A stretch of 64,000 nucleotides of DNA from an uncultured Eubacteriales bacterium (GCA_902781095.1 CACZHW010000006.1:44279-108278), one strand, 5' to 3'; shown: positions 1-8,387, counted from the stretch's first letter. Notes: generated from the sequence alone by a model not told the origin. Program-made: numbers and translations.

Positions 1-95
1 AAAACCAGCATCACCAGCACGAGGACGCAACCCAGCACAGCAAAAACCACCGGCTGTTTTTTTGCCGCTTCCGATGAATACAATCCGATCTTCAT
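1..95 (-). CDS. N-terminus of a membrane protein, cut by the window edge
   Basis: Only about 31 codons are present. The ATG at 95 is preceded on the minus strand by a purine-rich AAGG. The visible residues are a short cytoplasmic stretch (MKIGLYSSEAAKKQP) followed by a hydrophobic helix (VVFAVLGCVLVLVMLV), so the protein is membrane-anchored at its N-terminus. It starts 9 bp after the stop codon of the preceding GT-C-like gene, so it is probably the third gene of that operon and may take part in the same envelope glycan pathway. Function cannot be assigned from this fragment. Confidence 0.6.
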   Translation of the reverse strand, partial: MKIGLYSSEAAKKQPVVFAVLGCVLVLVMLV

Positions 96-104
96 CTTTT
101 TACC

Positions 105-2267
105 TTAACCCATTCCCTTCTTTTTCCTAAGCGCACGAAGGACGAGGCACACCAGCGTCACAAGCGACACCGCGTCGCCCACGCGCCACAGGGGCTCTCC
201 CGCGTACCACACGCGCAGCGTTCCATTCGTGCCCGCGGGCAGCGCCACGCGGAGCCTGCGGTCCTCCCCGCAGGAGACGGTGAGCGGCTGCCGGCTTTCC
301 TTCAGCTCCGCCCGGTATCCGTCGTAGCCGTACAGGGGCAGCACCAGCACCGCATCTTTCTCCGTTTGGACGTGTGCCGTCAAACGGCTCCCCCGTTTGA
401 CGGCGTCTGAGACCTCCGCCTCACCCTCGAGCATCAGCTCTGCGTCCCTCGTCTCCTGCGGGGACGTCCCCGGCAGCGTATACTCCGTATACGCGAGATC
501 CGGGCTGATGCCCTCGCCGAAGGCGATGTACCGGTCGTTCCGCGTCTCACGCGAAAGCATGGGCATCACCGACAGCGCGCACAGCGCCAGCAGCGCGGCC
601 GCCATCCGGTCGGGATGCGCCCCGGCAAAGCGGCGGTATGCCCAGCCGCAGCAAAGGCACAGCAGCGCCGAAGCCGGCATCAGCAGCCGCCAGGGGAACT
701 GCAGCGCGTCGCTCATGCCGAGCGTAAGCTTGCGAAGATAAGGCCACGGGAACAGCGTCGTTGCGCACAGCGCCAGGGCAATGCCCAGCAGCGCGAGCGC
801 CAGCGCCAGGCGCGCCCGCCCCCGGTCTTCCCCCCTTTGTCCCTGCAGGCCAAAGGTCAGCGCCGCGCCCAGCAGCAGCGGCAGCCCCAGCTCCAGCGAG
901 AAGGTGGACAGCGCGGGATCCGCCGGATCCACGGCCAGCTCTCCCTCCCCCATCAGCAGCAGCTGCGCCGGATGCAGCGTGAAATACGCCGGATCCTTGA
1001 AGAGCGACGCCCCGCCAATACCCTGACGCGCAAAGTGGGCGAAGGGCACGAGCCAGAAGGCGCACAGCAGGCCGGCCAGCCCCAGCGCCTTCAGGACGGC
1101 GCCAAGGCGCCGCTCCCGCAGAAGCCGTCCGATCGTCAGGAGGCAGCAAAGCAGGGCGAAGCCCGCGCAGATCACCGTGGACAGCACATGCGAGAGGGCG
1201 ATCGCCGCCGCAGACGCCCCCAGCAGCGGCCACCTGCCCCTCTCGCCCAGCAGGACTTCCCACAGGCCCAGGATAAACAGGGGCAGGAAGGCCATCGCCG
1301 TCATCTCGCCCACGGCGAAGCGCGTATACACGTCCGACAGGCGGTAGACGCACAGCGCGTACGCGATGCCCGCGAGCAAGCCCGCATCCTCATCCCCGAA
1401 GAGGCGGCGCGCGCAGACGGCCATCGCCAGCGCGGCCAGCGCGTTCAGCAGCACGCAGTAAAGGTTGACCGCAAACTGCATGGAACAGCCGAGGCGGATG
1501 AGCAGCGCCGGCAGCAGCAGGATGGCGTCCGGATAGAAGACGGAGGTTATCGCCCCGAACCCGTTGTACGCAAAGCCGCCCAGCCGCACCGGAACGCCGC
1601 CGGAGAGGCCGTCCGCGAGGTTCATCAGCCGCACCAGGTGGAAGACGGAATCGTGTCCGATGCAAACGGTGTCTTTAAGGGAGGGAGCGGAGGCGATCAG
1701 CACCGCCAGCGACAGCAGGCACAGGCGCAGCCGCTTCTCCTGCGGCAGCCTTCCCGACCGGATCCCGCGCCAGAGGAGCAGCCCCAGCGCGGCGGCAACC
1801 AGGAAGCCGAAAGCGCCGTCCCGGTAGCGCGGACTGTACAGCCGCAGCTCCTGCACATCCATAAACGTCCCCGCCTGAAAAGCGAAGGTGAGCTGCAGGC
1901 CGGCCGTCGCCTCCCTCAGCGTGAAGGACGCCTCGCCTGCCTCCTGTCCGGCGGGCAGCGGGATCGCCTGCGTGTCGCAGTTCAGCCCATACAGGCCGGA
2001 GAGGCGCAGCTCGTTGTCCCCGTCGGACTGCACGCGCCATTTGACGCGGTAGGTGCCCGCCGGCAAAACAAGGCCCGGGCCCTCGTTCATCTCCCCGTAG
2101 CTGCCGCCGTCCGCGAGGCTCCGCTGCGTCCCCTGGGGGAAGCGCAGCGCGGTGTAGGTCATGTCCTCCCACACCTTTTCGCGGCTGCCGAGCCCCGAAA
2201 GGAAGACGAACAGGCACAGCGCCAGCACCGCCAGAGGGACGATCCTGTCAGCCCTTTTCCCCTGCAT
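105..2267 (-). CDS. Multi-membrane GT-C/YfhO-like protein (6-pyruvoyl-tetrahydropterin synthase-related membrane family)
   Basis: 720 residues. An N-terminal helix is followed by a beta-rich extracytoplasmic segment (about 30-155), then about a dozen hydrophobic helices and a soluble C-terminal beta domain ending in a helix and basic tail. The motif GHDSVFHLVRLMNLADGL near residue 200, followed by a run of helices, fits the PTPS-related/YfhO membrane family, whose members look like GT-C polyprenyl-linked sugar transferases with an acidic residue in the first outer loop. The start is the ATG at 2267 behind GAAGGAGGCGCGGC; the open frame continues upstream only inside the previous gene. It overlaps that gene by 20 bp, so the two are translationally coupled. 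The pair are full-length paralogues. Inferred role: transfer or modification of a surface glycan; donor and acceptor unknown. Confidence 0.7.
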   Translation of the reverse strand: MQGKRADRIVPLAVLALCLFVFLSGLGSREKVWEDMTYTALRFPQGTQRSLADGGSYGEMNEGPGLVLPAGTYRVKWRVQSDGDNELRLSGLYGLNCDTQAIPLPAGQEAGEASFTLREATAGLQLTFAFQAGTFMDVQELRLYSPRYRDGAFGFLVAAALGLLLWRGIRSGRLPQEKRLRLCLLSLAVLIASAPSLKDTVCIGHDSVFHLVRLMNLADGLSGGVPVRLGGFAYNGFGAITSVFYPDAILLLPALLIRLGCSMQFAVNLYCVLLNALAALAMAVCARRLFGDEDAGLLAGIAYALCVYRLSDVYTRFAVGEMTAMAFLPLFILGLWEVLLGERGRWPLLGASAAAIALSHVLSTVICAGFALLCCLLTIGRLLRERRLGAVLKALGLAGLLCAFWLVPFAHFARQGIGGASLFKDPAYFTLHPAQLLLMGEGELAVDPADPALSTFSLELGLPLLLGAALTFGLQGQRGEDRGRARLALALALLGIALALCATTLFPWPYLRKLTLGMSDALQFPWRLLMPASALLCLCCGWAYRRFAGAHPDRMAAALLALCALSVMPMLSRETRNDRYIAFGEGISPDLAYTEYTLPGTSPQETRDAELMLEGEAEVSDAVKRGSRLTAHVQTEKDAVLVLPLYGYDGYRAELKESRQPLTVSCGEDRRLRVALPAGTNGTLRVWYAGEPLWRVGDAVSLVTLVCLVLRALRKKKGMG

Positions 2268-4365
2268 GCCGCGCCTCCTTCCTCCTGCGGCGCACGTCCT
2301 GCGCCAGCAGGCAGGCGGCGGTGACCGCCGCCAGAACATCCAGCGCCTTCCACAGGGCAAAGCCTGCGTAGCGCACCTTCAGTTCACCCTCAAAGCCCGG
2401 CGGAACCGTCACCTTCAGCCGGTTGTTCACGCCGCGTTCTATCGCCGTCTTCTGTCCGTTCAGACGCGCTTCATACCCCGGAAAGGCGAAGAGGGGCAGC
2501 GTCAGGGCGCCGCCTTCCGTCGAGGTCAGCTTCGCGGATACCGCCGTCCCGTCCTTCCGGTAGTCCGTCATCGTAAGGTCTCCATCAAGCACCGGCTGGC
2601 GGCTCCTCGTGTCGTTCACGTCCGTCCCTTCGATCTGATACTCGGGATAGACCATGTACGGATTTGCGCCTTCGCCGAATGAGACGCCGCGCTCCCCGCC
2701 GGTCACGTCCTGCAGCACCGGAGCGGCGGCCAGAACGCCCACAAAGAGCGCGATCAGCGCCGCCCGGCCTGCAAAGCTCTTTTGCGCGCCGTACCCGCCG
2801 GCCAGCGCAAGCAGCGCAGACGTCAGCAGCAGAAAACGCCAGGGGAACTGCAGCACCGTCACAGCCCCGCCCGTCAGCCGGACCACGTGGCCCCACGGGA
2901 AAAGCTTCGTCGCGGCCAGCGTCGAGAGCGCGCCGGCGGCGAGAAACAGCCCGACCCGCCGCTGCGCATTCGCATCGGTCTCCTGCGCAAGCACTGCCGC
3001 AGCCGAAACCGCAAAGAGCAGCAGCGCCGTGCCCGCCAGGCCGTTCGGCTCCAGGAGCCTTTTGGGCGGCAACGCGCTCCCGGCAAAGCCGAACTGCATA
3101 TTGCTGCTGTTCACGCCCGATAAAAGCATCTGCGCCAGCGGAACGGCGCGGCGCAGGCACAGCAGCAGCGCGAGCCCCAAGGCCAGCGCCGTCTGACGGT
3201 AGCCGGTCCTCCTGCGCACATGCACGGGAACGGAGAGCACCAAGAAGCCTGCGGCCAGCAGCGCGCACAGGAGCGTCGTCAGCACATGCGCGTAAAAGAC
3301 GGCACAGGCCCAGAGCGCCAGCTCCTTCCACCGCCGGCCGTCCTCAAAGAGCGTCTCCCACAGCGCCGCGATAAACGGCGGAACGAAAGCCATGGCGATC
3401 AGTTCCCCCAGCAGCATGCTGCCGCCGTATGCGTCCGTCAGGCGGTACGCGCACAGCGTATAGAGGATGGCAGACGCTGCCGCGCCTTCTTTCGAGCCGC
3501 CCGTCCGCCTTGCCGCATGGTAACACAGCCCGGCCGCGGCAAACCCCGTGGCCGCCACGAGCGAATTAAGCACGAAAGACAGGGAACAGCCGCCGAGCAG
3601 CATCAGCGCCCACGGGTAGAGAAAGAGATCCGGGTAAAACACGGAGGTCGCCGCTCCGTATCCGTTGTAGGAGAACCCGCCGACCCTGGCCGGAAACTGT
3701 CCGGCGCGCAGAGCGTCCGCCAGATTGCAAAGCCGCGCCGCGTGGAACTGCACGTCCCAGCCGCCCGTCGTATCCTCCTGCAGCGAAGGCGCGCCGGCCA
3801 GCAGCGCCGCGGCGGCGAGGACCGCCAGCAGTGCCGCCCCTTCCCGGGTGAGCTTACCCGAACGCCGCAGCGCAAAGAAAACCGCGGCTAAGAGCAGCGC
3901 GCCCGAGAGGAGGAACGCGGTATCCGTATACTCCGGCGAGTACAGCCGCAGGCTGTAAAACTGCATCTGCGTACCGGCGGCAAAGGTCACGCCGACGGAA
4001 AAGCTGTGCGCCGCATCCAGCAGGCGGAAGGCCGCCTCGCCTTGCAGCACGCCCGGCTCCACGGGCAGCACGGATGGCTCGATCCGGGCCCCGTTGGAGC
4101 AGGACAGCCGGATTTCGTTGGCTCCGTCCCCCTCGATATGCCACTGCAGCCGGTATTCGCCGGCAGCCAGGTCGAGGTACGGGCCGCTGCTTTTGACGCC
4201 GTATCCCGCGGTATCCGAGCGGTAGGTCTCTCCCGCTTCCCAGGACAGCTGCGGATTGGCCCACACCTTCTGGCGATTCACGAGCCCCGTCCAAAAGAGA
4301 AGGGCCGTTATGGCCGCCCAGATGGCGAACGCCGCAACGATCTGCCTTTTTGTCCGGCCGTCCAT
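2248..4365 (-). CDS. Multi-membrane GT-C/YfhO-like protein, paralogue of the next gene
   Basis: 705 residues with the same plan as its downstream partner: one N-terminal helix, a beta-rich outer segment, a many-helix core and a C-terminal beta domain with a last helix and basic tail. The diagnostic outer-loop motif reads GGWDVQFHAARLCNLADAL near residue 200, matching GHDSVFHLVRLMNLADGL of the partner, and both continue with a similar FSYNGYGAATSVFYPD segment. The ATG at 4365 follows GGGGGAGGAGC. The two genes overlap by 20 bp and arose by duplication. Family knowledge suggests a polyprenyl-phosphate-sugar-dependent glycosyltransferase; that is inference, as no catalytic residue is proven here. 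The gene lies 87 bp downstream of proS on the same strand. Confidence 0.7.
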   Translation of the reverse strand: MDGRTKRQIVAAFAIWAAITALLFWTGLVNRQKVWANPQLSWEAGETYRSDTAGYGVKSSGPYLDLAAGEYRLQWHIEGDGANEIRLSCSNGARIEPSVLPVEPGVLQGEAAFRLLDAAHSFSVGVTFAAGTQMQFYSLRLYSPEYTDTAFLLSGALLLAAVFFALRRSGKLTREGAALLAVLAAAALLAGAPSLQEDTTGGWDVQFHAARLCNLADALRAGQFPARVGGFSYNGYGAATSVFYPDLFLYPWALMLLGGCSLSFVLNSLVAATGFAAAGLCYHAARRTGGSKEGAAASAILYTLCAYRLTDAYGGSMLLGELIAMAFVPPFIAALWETLFEDGRRWKELALWACAVFYAHVLTTLLCALLAAGFLVLSVPVHVRRRTGYRQTALALGLALLLCLRRAVPLAQMLLSGVNSSNMQFGFAGSALPPKRLLEPNGLAGTALLLFAVSAAAVLAQETDANAQRRVGLFLAAGALSTLAATKLFPWGHVVRLTGGAVTVLQFPWRFLLLTSALLALAGGYGAQKSFAGRAALIALFVGVLAAAPVLQDVTGGERGVSFGEGANPYMVYPEYQIEGTDVNDTRSRQPVLDGDLTMTDYRKDGTAVSAKLTSTEGGALTLPLFAFPGYEARLNGQKTAIERGVNNRLKVTVPPGFEGELKVRYAGFALWKALDVLAAVTAACLLAQDVRRRRKEARHAGEKG

Positions 4366-4452
4366 GCTCCTCCCCCTTTCTGCCGCCTCCGCGGGATAAA
4401 CAGAAGCGAGAACCGTCCCGGATGAGACGGCCTCGCCCCCTTTTGATATGGA

Positions 4453-5895
4453 TCAATAGGCCTTCGCGAAATAGATGACCTTGTGCGCCGGTTTTCCGCA
4501 GCACACGCAGGTATCGCCGATGGGCGTCTGATCGAAGGGCATGCAGCGCGAGGTGGCGCTGAACCTGTCCTTGATCTCGTCCTCGCAGGCCTGCTCGCCG
4601 CACCACATCGCCTTCGCGTAGCCGCCGTTCACCTGCTGCTCCAGTTCCGCCATGTCGTGCACGTCCTTCGTGTGCGCATCGCGGAAGGCGCGCGCCACCT
4701 CGAAGAGGTTCTTCTGGATGGCGTCCAGCAGCGCGGGCACGGTCTCCTCCAGCGCGTCCAGCGCGACGGGCGCCTTTTCGAAGGTGTCGCGGCGCACGCA
4801 CATCGCCTGGCCCTGCTCAAGGTCGCGCGGGCCGACTTCGATGCGGACCGGGACGCCCTTCAGCTCCCACTCGTTGAACTTCCAGCCGGGCGTCACGTTG
4901 TCGCGGTCGTCAAAGCGCACGCGCAGGCCCAGCGCCGCTAGGCGGTCGGCAACCGCCTTCGCGCCTTCCAGAACGCCCTCCTTGTGGGCGGCCACGGGAA
5001 CGACCACGACCTGCACGGGCGCGATCCTGGGTGGAAGCTTCAGCCCGCGCTCGTCGCCGTGCGTCATGATGATGGCGCCGATGAGGCGCGTGCTGGTGCC
5101 CCAGCTGGTCTCGTGCGCGTACTTCTGGGTCCCGTCCTTGTCCAGGTACTTGATTTCAAAGGGCTCGGAGAAGTTCGTGCCGAAGTTGTGGCTGGTGCCG
5201 CTCTGCAGCGCCTTGCCGTCCTGCATCATCGCCTCGACCGAGTAGGTCGCGCGCGCACCGGCGAATTTCTCCTTGTCGCTCTTCTGGCCGCAGTAGACCG
5301 GAATGGCCAGCACGTCCTCACAGAAGGCGCGGTAGACCTCCAGCATCTGCATGGTCTCCTGCTGCGCTTCTTCCGGCGTGGCGTGGATGGTGTGCCCTTC
5401 CTGCCACAGGAACTCGGAAGTGCGCAGGAACGGCCGCGTCGTCTTCTCCCAGCGCATGACGGAGCACCACTGGTTGTACTTGAGGGGCAGATCGCGCCAG
5501 GACTGCACCCACTTCGCGTACATGGTGCAGAAGATCGTCTCGCTGGTGGGGCGGATGGCCAGCCGCTCGGTCAGCGGCTCCGTGCCGCCCTGGGTGACCC
5601 AGGCGACTTCCGGGGCGAAGCCTTCCACGTGATCCGCTTCCTTGAGCAGCAGGCTCTCGGGGATCAGCATGGGCATGGAGACGTTTTCGTGCCCGGTGCG
5701 CTTGAACTCGGCGTCCATCTGCTTCTGGATGAGTTCCCAGATGGCGTAGCCGTACGGCTTGATGGCCATGCAGCCGCGCACCGGCGTGTAATCCATCAGG
5801 TCCGCGAGGCGGACGACGTCCGTATACCACTGGGAAAAGTCCTCGCTCCTCGCCGTGATGTGCTGCACAAATGCCTGATCGTTTTTCTTACCCAT
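4453..5895 (-). CDS. proS: Prolyl-tRNA synthetase, archaeal/eukaryal-like (type 3) form
   Basis: 480 residues. It charges tRNA-Pro with proline in the cytoplasm. Class II signatures are visible: motif 2 as FLRTSEFLWQEGHT and the proline-site segment RPTSETIFCTMYAKW, followed by the anticodon-binding domain (about 285-390). The C-terminal domain holds zinc-type cysteines (CGEQACEDE, SRCMPF, CVCCGKPA) and the chain ends in AKAY, the terminal tyrosine typical of the archaeal-like class. There is no YbaK-type editing insertion, so this is not the long bacterial ProRS. Length fits the short family. The ATG at 5895 follows AGAGGAGAAGACC. The gene is preceded by its own consensus promoter and a leader with an intrinsic terminator. 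Confidence 0.95.
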   Translation of the reverse strand: MGKKNDQAFVQHITARSEDFSQWYTDVVRLADLMDYTPVRGCMAIKPYGYAIWELIQKQMDAEFKRTGHENVSMPMLIPESLLLKEADHVEGFAPEVAWVTQGGTEPLTERLAIRPTSETIFCTMYAKWVQSWRDLPLKYNQWCSVMRWEKTTRPFLRTSEFLWQEGHTIHATPEEAQQETMQMLEVYRAFCEDVLAIPVYCGQKSDKEKFAGARATYSVEAMMQDGKALQSGTSHNFGTNFSEPFEIKYLDKDGTQKYAHETSWGTSTRLIGAIIMTHGDERGLKLPPRIAPVQVVVVPVAAHKEGVLEGAKAVADRLAALGLRVRFDDRDNVTPGWKFNEWELKGVPVRIEVGPRDLEQGQAMCVRRDTFEKAPVALDALEETVPALLDAIQKNLFEVARAFRDAHTKDVHDMAELEQQVNGGYAKAMWCGEQACEDEIKDRFSATSRCMPFDQTPIGDTCVCCGKPAHKVIYFAKAY

Positions 5896-5928
5896 GGTCT
5901 TCTCCTCTTTCCCCGGTATTCTTACCGC

Positions 5929-5965
5929 AAAAAGCCGCCCCGTCCACCCTGGACGGGACAGCCTT
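5929..5965 (-). terminator. Strong intrinsic terminator inside the proS leader
   Basis: Read on the minus strand, a stem of about 16 bp (arms 5950-5965 and 5931-5946, with a few G-T pairs) closes a 3-nt loop and runs into TTTTT. It lies about 30-65 nt downstream of the predicted proS start site and about 35 nt before the proS ATG, so transcripts from the proS promoter must read through it. It could end transcription from crh, or act as an attenuator of proS. A T-box core (TGGNACC) is not present. Confidence 0.75.
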
Positions 5966-6000
5966 CTTTCCTTGTTAATCCCGCGAGTTTCGCTTGCGTC

Positions 6001-6029
6001 ATTATAAGCAAAAGGGCTGCCGGTGTCAA
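6001..6029 (-). promoter_or_regulatory. Consensus sigma-A promoter for proS
   Basis: Minus strand TTGACA (6024-6029), 17-bp spacer, TATAAT (6001-6006): both hexamers match consensus perfectly. The -35 lies just beyond the crh stop codon. The predicted start near 5994 gives a leader of about 100 nt before proS. Confidence 0.85.
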
Positions 6030-6035
6030 TGCCGT

Positions 6036-6284
6036 TTAAGCCCCCAGCAGAGCGGCCAGCGCGCTGGCGGCCGCCGCTTCGTCCGCCCCCGACGCCACGA
6101 TGGTGACCGCCTGTCCGCCGGACAGGCCGAGGGACATGATGCCCATGAGGGACTTCGCGTTGACTGTCGTGTCCCGGCGGCGCAGCAGCACACGCGAGGA
6201 AAACTCGCTCATGCGCGAGGAGATCTCCGCGGCCTGCCTGGACATGATGGGCTGCGGCACGTTGACCCTGATCGTCAGCTCCAT
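6036..6284 (-). CDS. crh: HPr-family protein lacking the catalytic histidine (Crh-like)
   Basis: 82 residues, the length of HPr/Crh. The regulatory serine region is intact (VNAKSLMGIMSLGL, Ser45 equivalent to HPr Ser46). The active-site segment that reads IHARPA in HPr reads IMSRQA here, so His15 is replaced by Met14. Such a protein cannot accept phosphate from Enzyme I but could be phosphorylated by HPr kinase on the serine and serve as a CcpA co-repressor, as B. subtilis Crh does. It directly follows whiA (54-bp gap), the same order as whiA-crh in Bacillus. The ATG follows AAAGGAGGAAGAGC. The regulatory role is inference from the missing histidine and synteny. Confidence 0.85.
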   Translation of the reverse strand: MELTIRVNVPQPIMSRQAAEISSRMSEFSSRVLLRRRDTTVNAKSLMGIMSLGLSGGQAVTIVASGADEAAAASALAALLGA

Positions 6285-6338
6285 GCTCTTCCTCCTTTTC
6301 CCCTTTGCGGGGTTACGCGGCTTTAACGCGGTATTGGC

Positions 6339-7256
6339 TTAAAGCCCTTCCGCCATCTTCAAAAGGCGCTGCAGCCGGTGGTTGACACCGCTCTTGGTGA
6401 GCGGCGGCGAGCACATCTGTCCCAGTTCCTCCAGCGAACACTCCGGGTTCTGCAGCCGCAACTCCGCGATCTCCAGCAGCGCGTCCGGCAGGTTCCCCCG
6501 TCCCCTCGCGGCGAGCACCGTGCGGATCGCTTCCGTCTGGCGTTCCGCCGCCGCCACGGCGCGCGTCAGGTTCGCGCTGTCGCAGTTGACCGCGCGGTTG
6601 GCGTTGTTGCGGAATCCCTTGCGGATGAACGCATCCTCCATCGCAAAGCGCGCGGACTGCGCGCCCATCAGGCTCAGCATATCCGTGATGTCGGACTGTC
6701 CCTTGAGGTAGACAAGGCTCATCCGCCTGCGCGTGCCGACCTTGGCGTTCAGCCCGAATTTGCCGATGTGCCGGGCCAGGCTGCCCGCGAAAACCTCGTC
6801 GTCCAGCACGAATTCCAGGTGGTACTCCTTCTCCGGGTCGGTGACCGACCCGCATGCCAGAAACACGCCGCGCACGAACGCGCGGCGGCAGCACTTGCGC
6901 GCCACGACGTCCCGGGGCACCACGCGCCGCTGGCCCAGCTCTATGCCGCAGCCCTCCATGACGAAGGAGGCTTCCTCCCCCTCCAGCACCACGCGGCTGA
7001 CCCTGCGCCCGCCCAGGCGCGCCTGCGTGCGCGTCACCAGCGCGGGCTGTACGTCGAACACCGACTGCATCAGCTGCATACACCGGGCGGCAACCGCCTC
7101 GTTCTCCGTCTCCACGGCGAGGCGCCTTCTGCCGCCGCCGCGCAGGAATACGGAACCCGCGGCGCAGACGATGCCGCTCAGCTCCGCCAGGTTGCAGCAG
7201 ATGCTCTCCGGCACGACGCGGCAAAGCTCTTCCTTCGCCTCCGATGAGTAGGACAA
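6339..7256 (-). CDS. whiA: WhiA, DNA-binding regulator of cell division/sporulation type
   Basis: 305 residues from a TTG start at 7256 behind AAGGAAGTGAGAGC; this gives the N-terminus MSYSSEAKEEL, which matches WhiA, whereas the open frame further upstream only shadows yugP. WhiA has two LAGLIDADG-like repeats with no nuclease activity and a C-terminal helix-turn-helix. The C-terminal signature is clear: CSLEELGQMCSPPLTKSG followed by VNHRLQRLLKMAEGL. In Gram-positive bacteria it binds DNA and affects division and chromosome segregation. Usually rapZ and a YvcK-type gene precede it; here yugP does. crh follows. Confidence 0.93.
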   Translation of the reverse strand: MSYSSEAKEELCRVVPESICCNLAELSGIVCAAGSVFLRGGGRRRLAVETENEAVAARCMQLMQSVFDVQPALVTRTQARLGGRRVSRVVLEGEEASFVMEGCGIELGQRRVVPRDVVARKCCRRAFVRGVFLACGSVTDPEKEYHLEFVLDDEVFAGSLARHIGKFGLNAKVGTRRRMSLVYLKGQSDITDMLSLMGAQSARFAMEDAFIRKGFRNNANRAVNCDSANLTRAVAAAERQTEAIRTVLAARGRGNLPDALLEIAELRLQNPECSLEELGQMCSPPLTKSGVNHRLQRLLKMAEGL

Positions 7257-7294
7257 GCTCTCACTTCCTTCATCCCGTCCTTTGCGCAGTCTCC

Positions 7295-7996
7295 TCAGTC
7301 CCTCCTGCGTCTGCTCTGGGAGAGGAGTATCAGCCGCGCCAGCTGCAGCAGCGCCTGGAGCGCGGAGGCGACGTAGGTGAGCGCCGCCGCGCGAAGCACC
7401 GCTTTGACGCCCGCCAGCTCGTCCTCCGGCAGCCCGCCGGCGTCCAGGATGGCGACCGCGCGGCCGCTGGCGTTGAACTCCACCGGCAGCGTCACCAGGT
7501 AGAACAGCACCGCCAGCGCAAAGCAGTAGATGCCGATGCGCACGAGCGGTTCCCAGGAGAAGACGATGCCCAGCAAAAACAGCGGCATGGCCGCCTGGCT
7601 GCCAATGTTCGCCACGGGCACCAGCCTGCTGCGGATGCGCAGCGGCGCGTAGTCCTGCGCGTCCTGGATCGCATGGCCGGACTCGTGCGCGGCGACGCCC
7701 AGCGCTGCGACGGAGCGGGAGCCGTACACCTCGTCCGACAGGCGCAGCACGCCGTTTTCCGGGTCGAAATTGTCCGTCAGCTTGCCGGGCACGCGCTCGA
7801 TGCGCACGTCCTCGCAGCCGTTGAGGTCCAGGATCCGCCGCGCCAGCTCCGCGCCCGTCACGCCCGTCCGGCTCTGCACGCCGCTCCATTTGGAAAAAGC
7901 AGAAGACACCAGTACCTGCGCCACCAGGGCCAGAATCAGGCCGGGGATCAGCAGCAGGTAGGTCGGGTCATAATAATATCCGTAATAGCCGTACAT
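7295..7996 (-). CDS. yugP: YugP-type membrane zinc metallopeptidase
   Basis: 233 residues, the normal length for Zn_peptidase_2 (PF04298). It begins MYGYYGYYYDPTY, a tyrosine-rich start typical of the family, followed by a membrane helix. The zinc motif HESGH lies in GVAAHESGHAIQDAQ, followed by three more hydrophobic helices. The active site should face the cytoplasm or lie near the membrane; natural substrates are unknown. The ATG at 7996 follows a short AAGGAGGACCCAA spacer only 25 bp after the RelB-like gene, and whiA starts 38 bp downstream, so the group is probably cotranscribed. Confidence 0.9.
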   Translation of the reverse strand: MYGYYGYYYDPTYLLLIPGLILALVAQVLVSSAFSKWSGVQSRTGVTGAELARRILDLNGCEDVRIERVPGKLTDNFDPENGVLRLSDEVYGSRSVAALGVAAHESGHAIQDAQDYAPLRIRSRLVPVANIGSQAAMPLFLLGIVFSWEPLVRIGIYCFALAVLFYLVTLPVEFNASGRAVAILDAGGLPEDELAGVKAVLRAAALTYVASALQALLQLARLILLSQSRRRRD

Positions 7997-8021
7997 TTGG
8001 GTCCTCCTTTATCCGCTCCCG

Positions 8022-8363
8022 TCAGTCCATCGACATATCCACGATGCCGGCGGACCGGCTTGCCGCTGCGGGCCGCACCGGCGTCCGTTCCGCGGTCTTG
8101 GCCCGCTTCGCCCGGGGCCCCGGGGCCCCGGCGGCCTTTGTCCTGGCCGGATGCGGCCGCTTTCCCATCACGATGACGGTCTCCTCCGGAGCGGGTTCCC
8201 CGTCCGACAGCCGCATGCTGAAGGGGACGCCGTCGTCCCGGATCAGCTTGGCGATGCAGATGCGCAGATAGGTGGCCAGGTCGATGCCCAGCCGCTCGCA
8301 GATGGCCGAAGCCTGCGCCCTCTGCTCCTCCTCGATGCGGAATTGGACGAATGCGTTTACCAT
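8022..8363 (-). CDS. RelB/DinJ-like ribbon-helix-helix protein without an adjacent toxin
   Basis: 113 residues from the ATG at 8363 (GAAGGAG ten bases upstream); an in-frame GTG at 8372 is too close to the same site. Residues 1-55 (FVQFRIEEEQRAQASAI through VPFSMRL) fit the RelB/DinJ antitoxin fold, in which a ribbon-helix-helix dimer binds its own promoter. The rest is an Ala/Pro/Arg-rich, probably disordered basic tail, longer than in typical antitoxins. No RelE/YafQ toxin lies on either side: downstream is yugP and upstream hicB. It may be an orphan antitoxin or a small regulator. Family assignment is reasonable; function is inferred. Confidence 0.65.
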   Translation of the reverse strand: MVNAFVQFRIEEEQRAQASAICERLGIDLATYLRICIAKLIRDDGVPFSMRLSDGEPAPEETVIVMGKRPHPARTKAAGAPGPRAKRAKTAERTPVRPAAASRSAGIVDMSMD

Positions 8364-8387
8364 GAACCTCACGCTCCTTCAAAGAAA

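Noticed and set aside
615..2324. Very long plus-strand open frame opposite the GT-C-like gene
   Set aside because: Arg/Gln-rich product with no domain, caused by GC-rich codon bias of the gene on the other strand; the same applies to long antisense frames opposite pyk, acnA, oppD and the flavoprotein.
5895..5994. T-box riboswitch upstream of proS
   Set aside because: AGGGTGGAC in the leader recalls the T-box core, but TGGNACC is absent, the leader is only about 100 nt, and the bases are explained by the terminator stem.
7257..7889. N-terminal extension of whiA to 516 codons
   Set aside because: The extension overlaps yugP in another frame; WhiA families begin at the SYSSE segment and a TTG with a good binding site is present.
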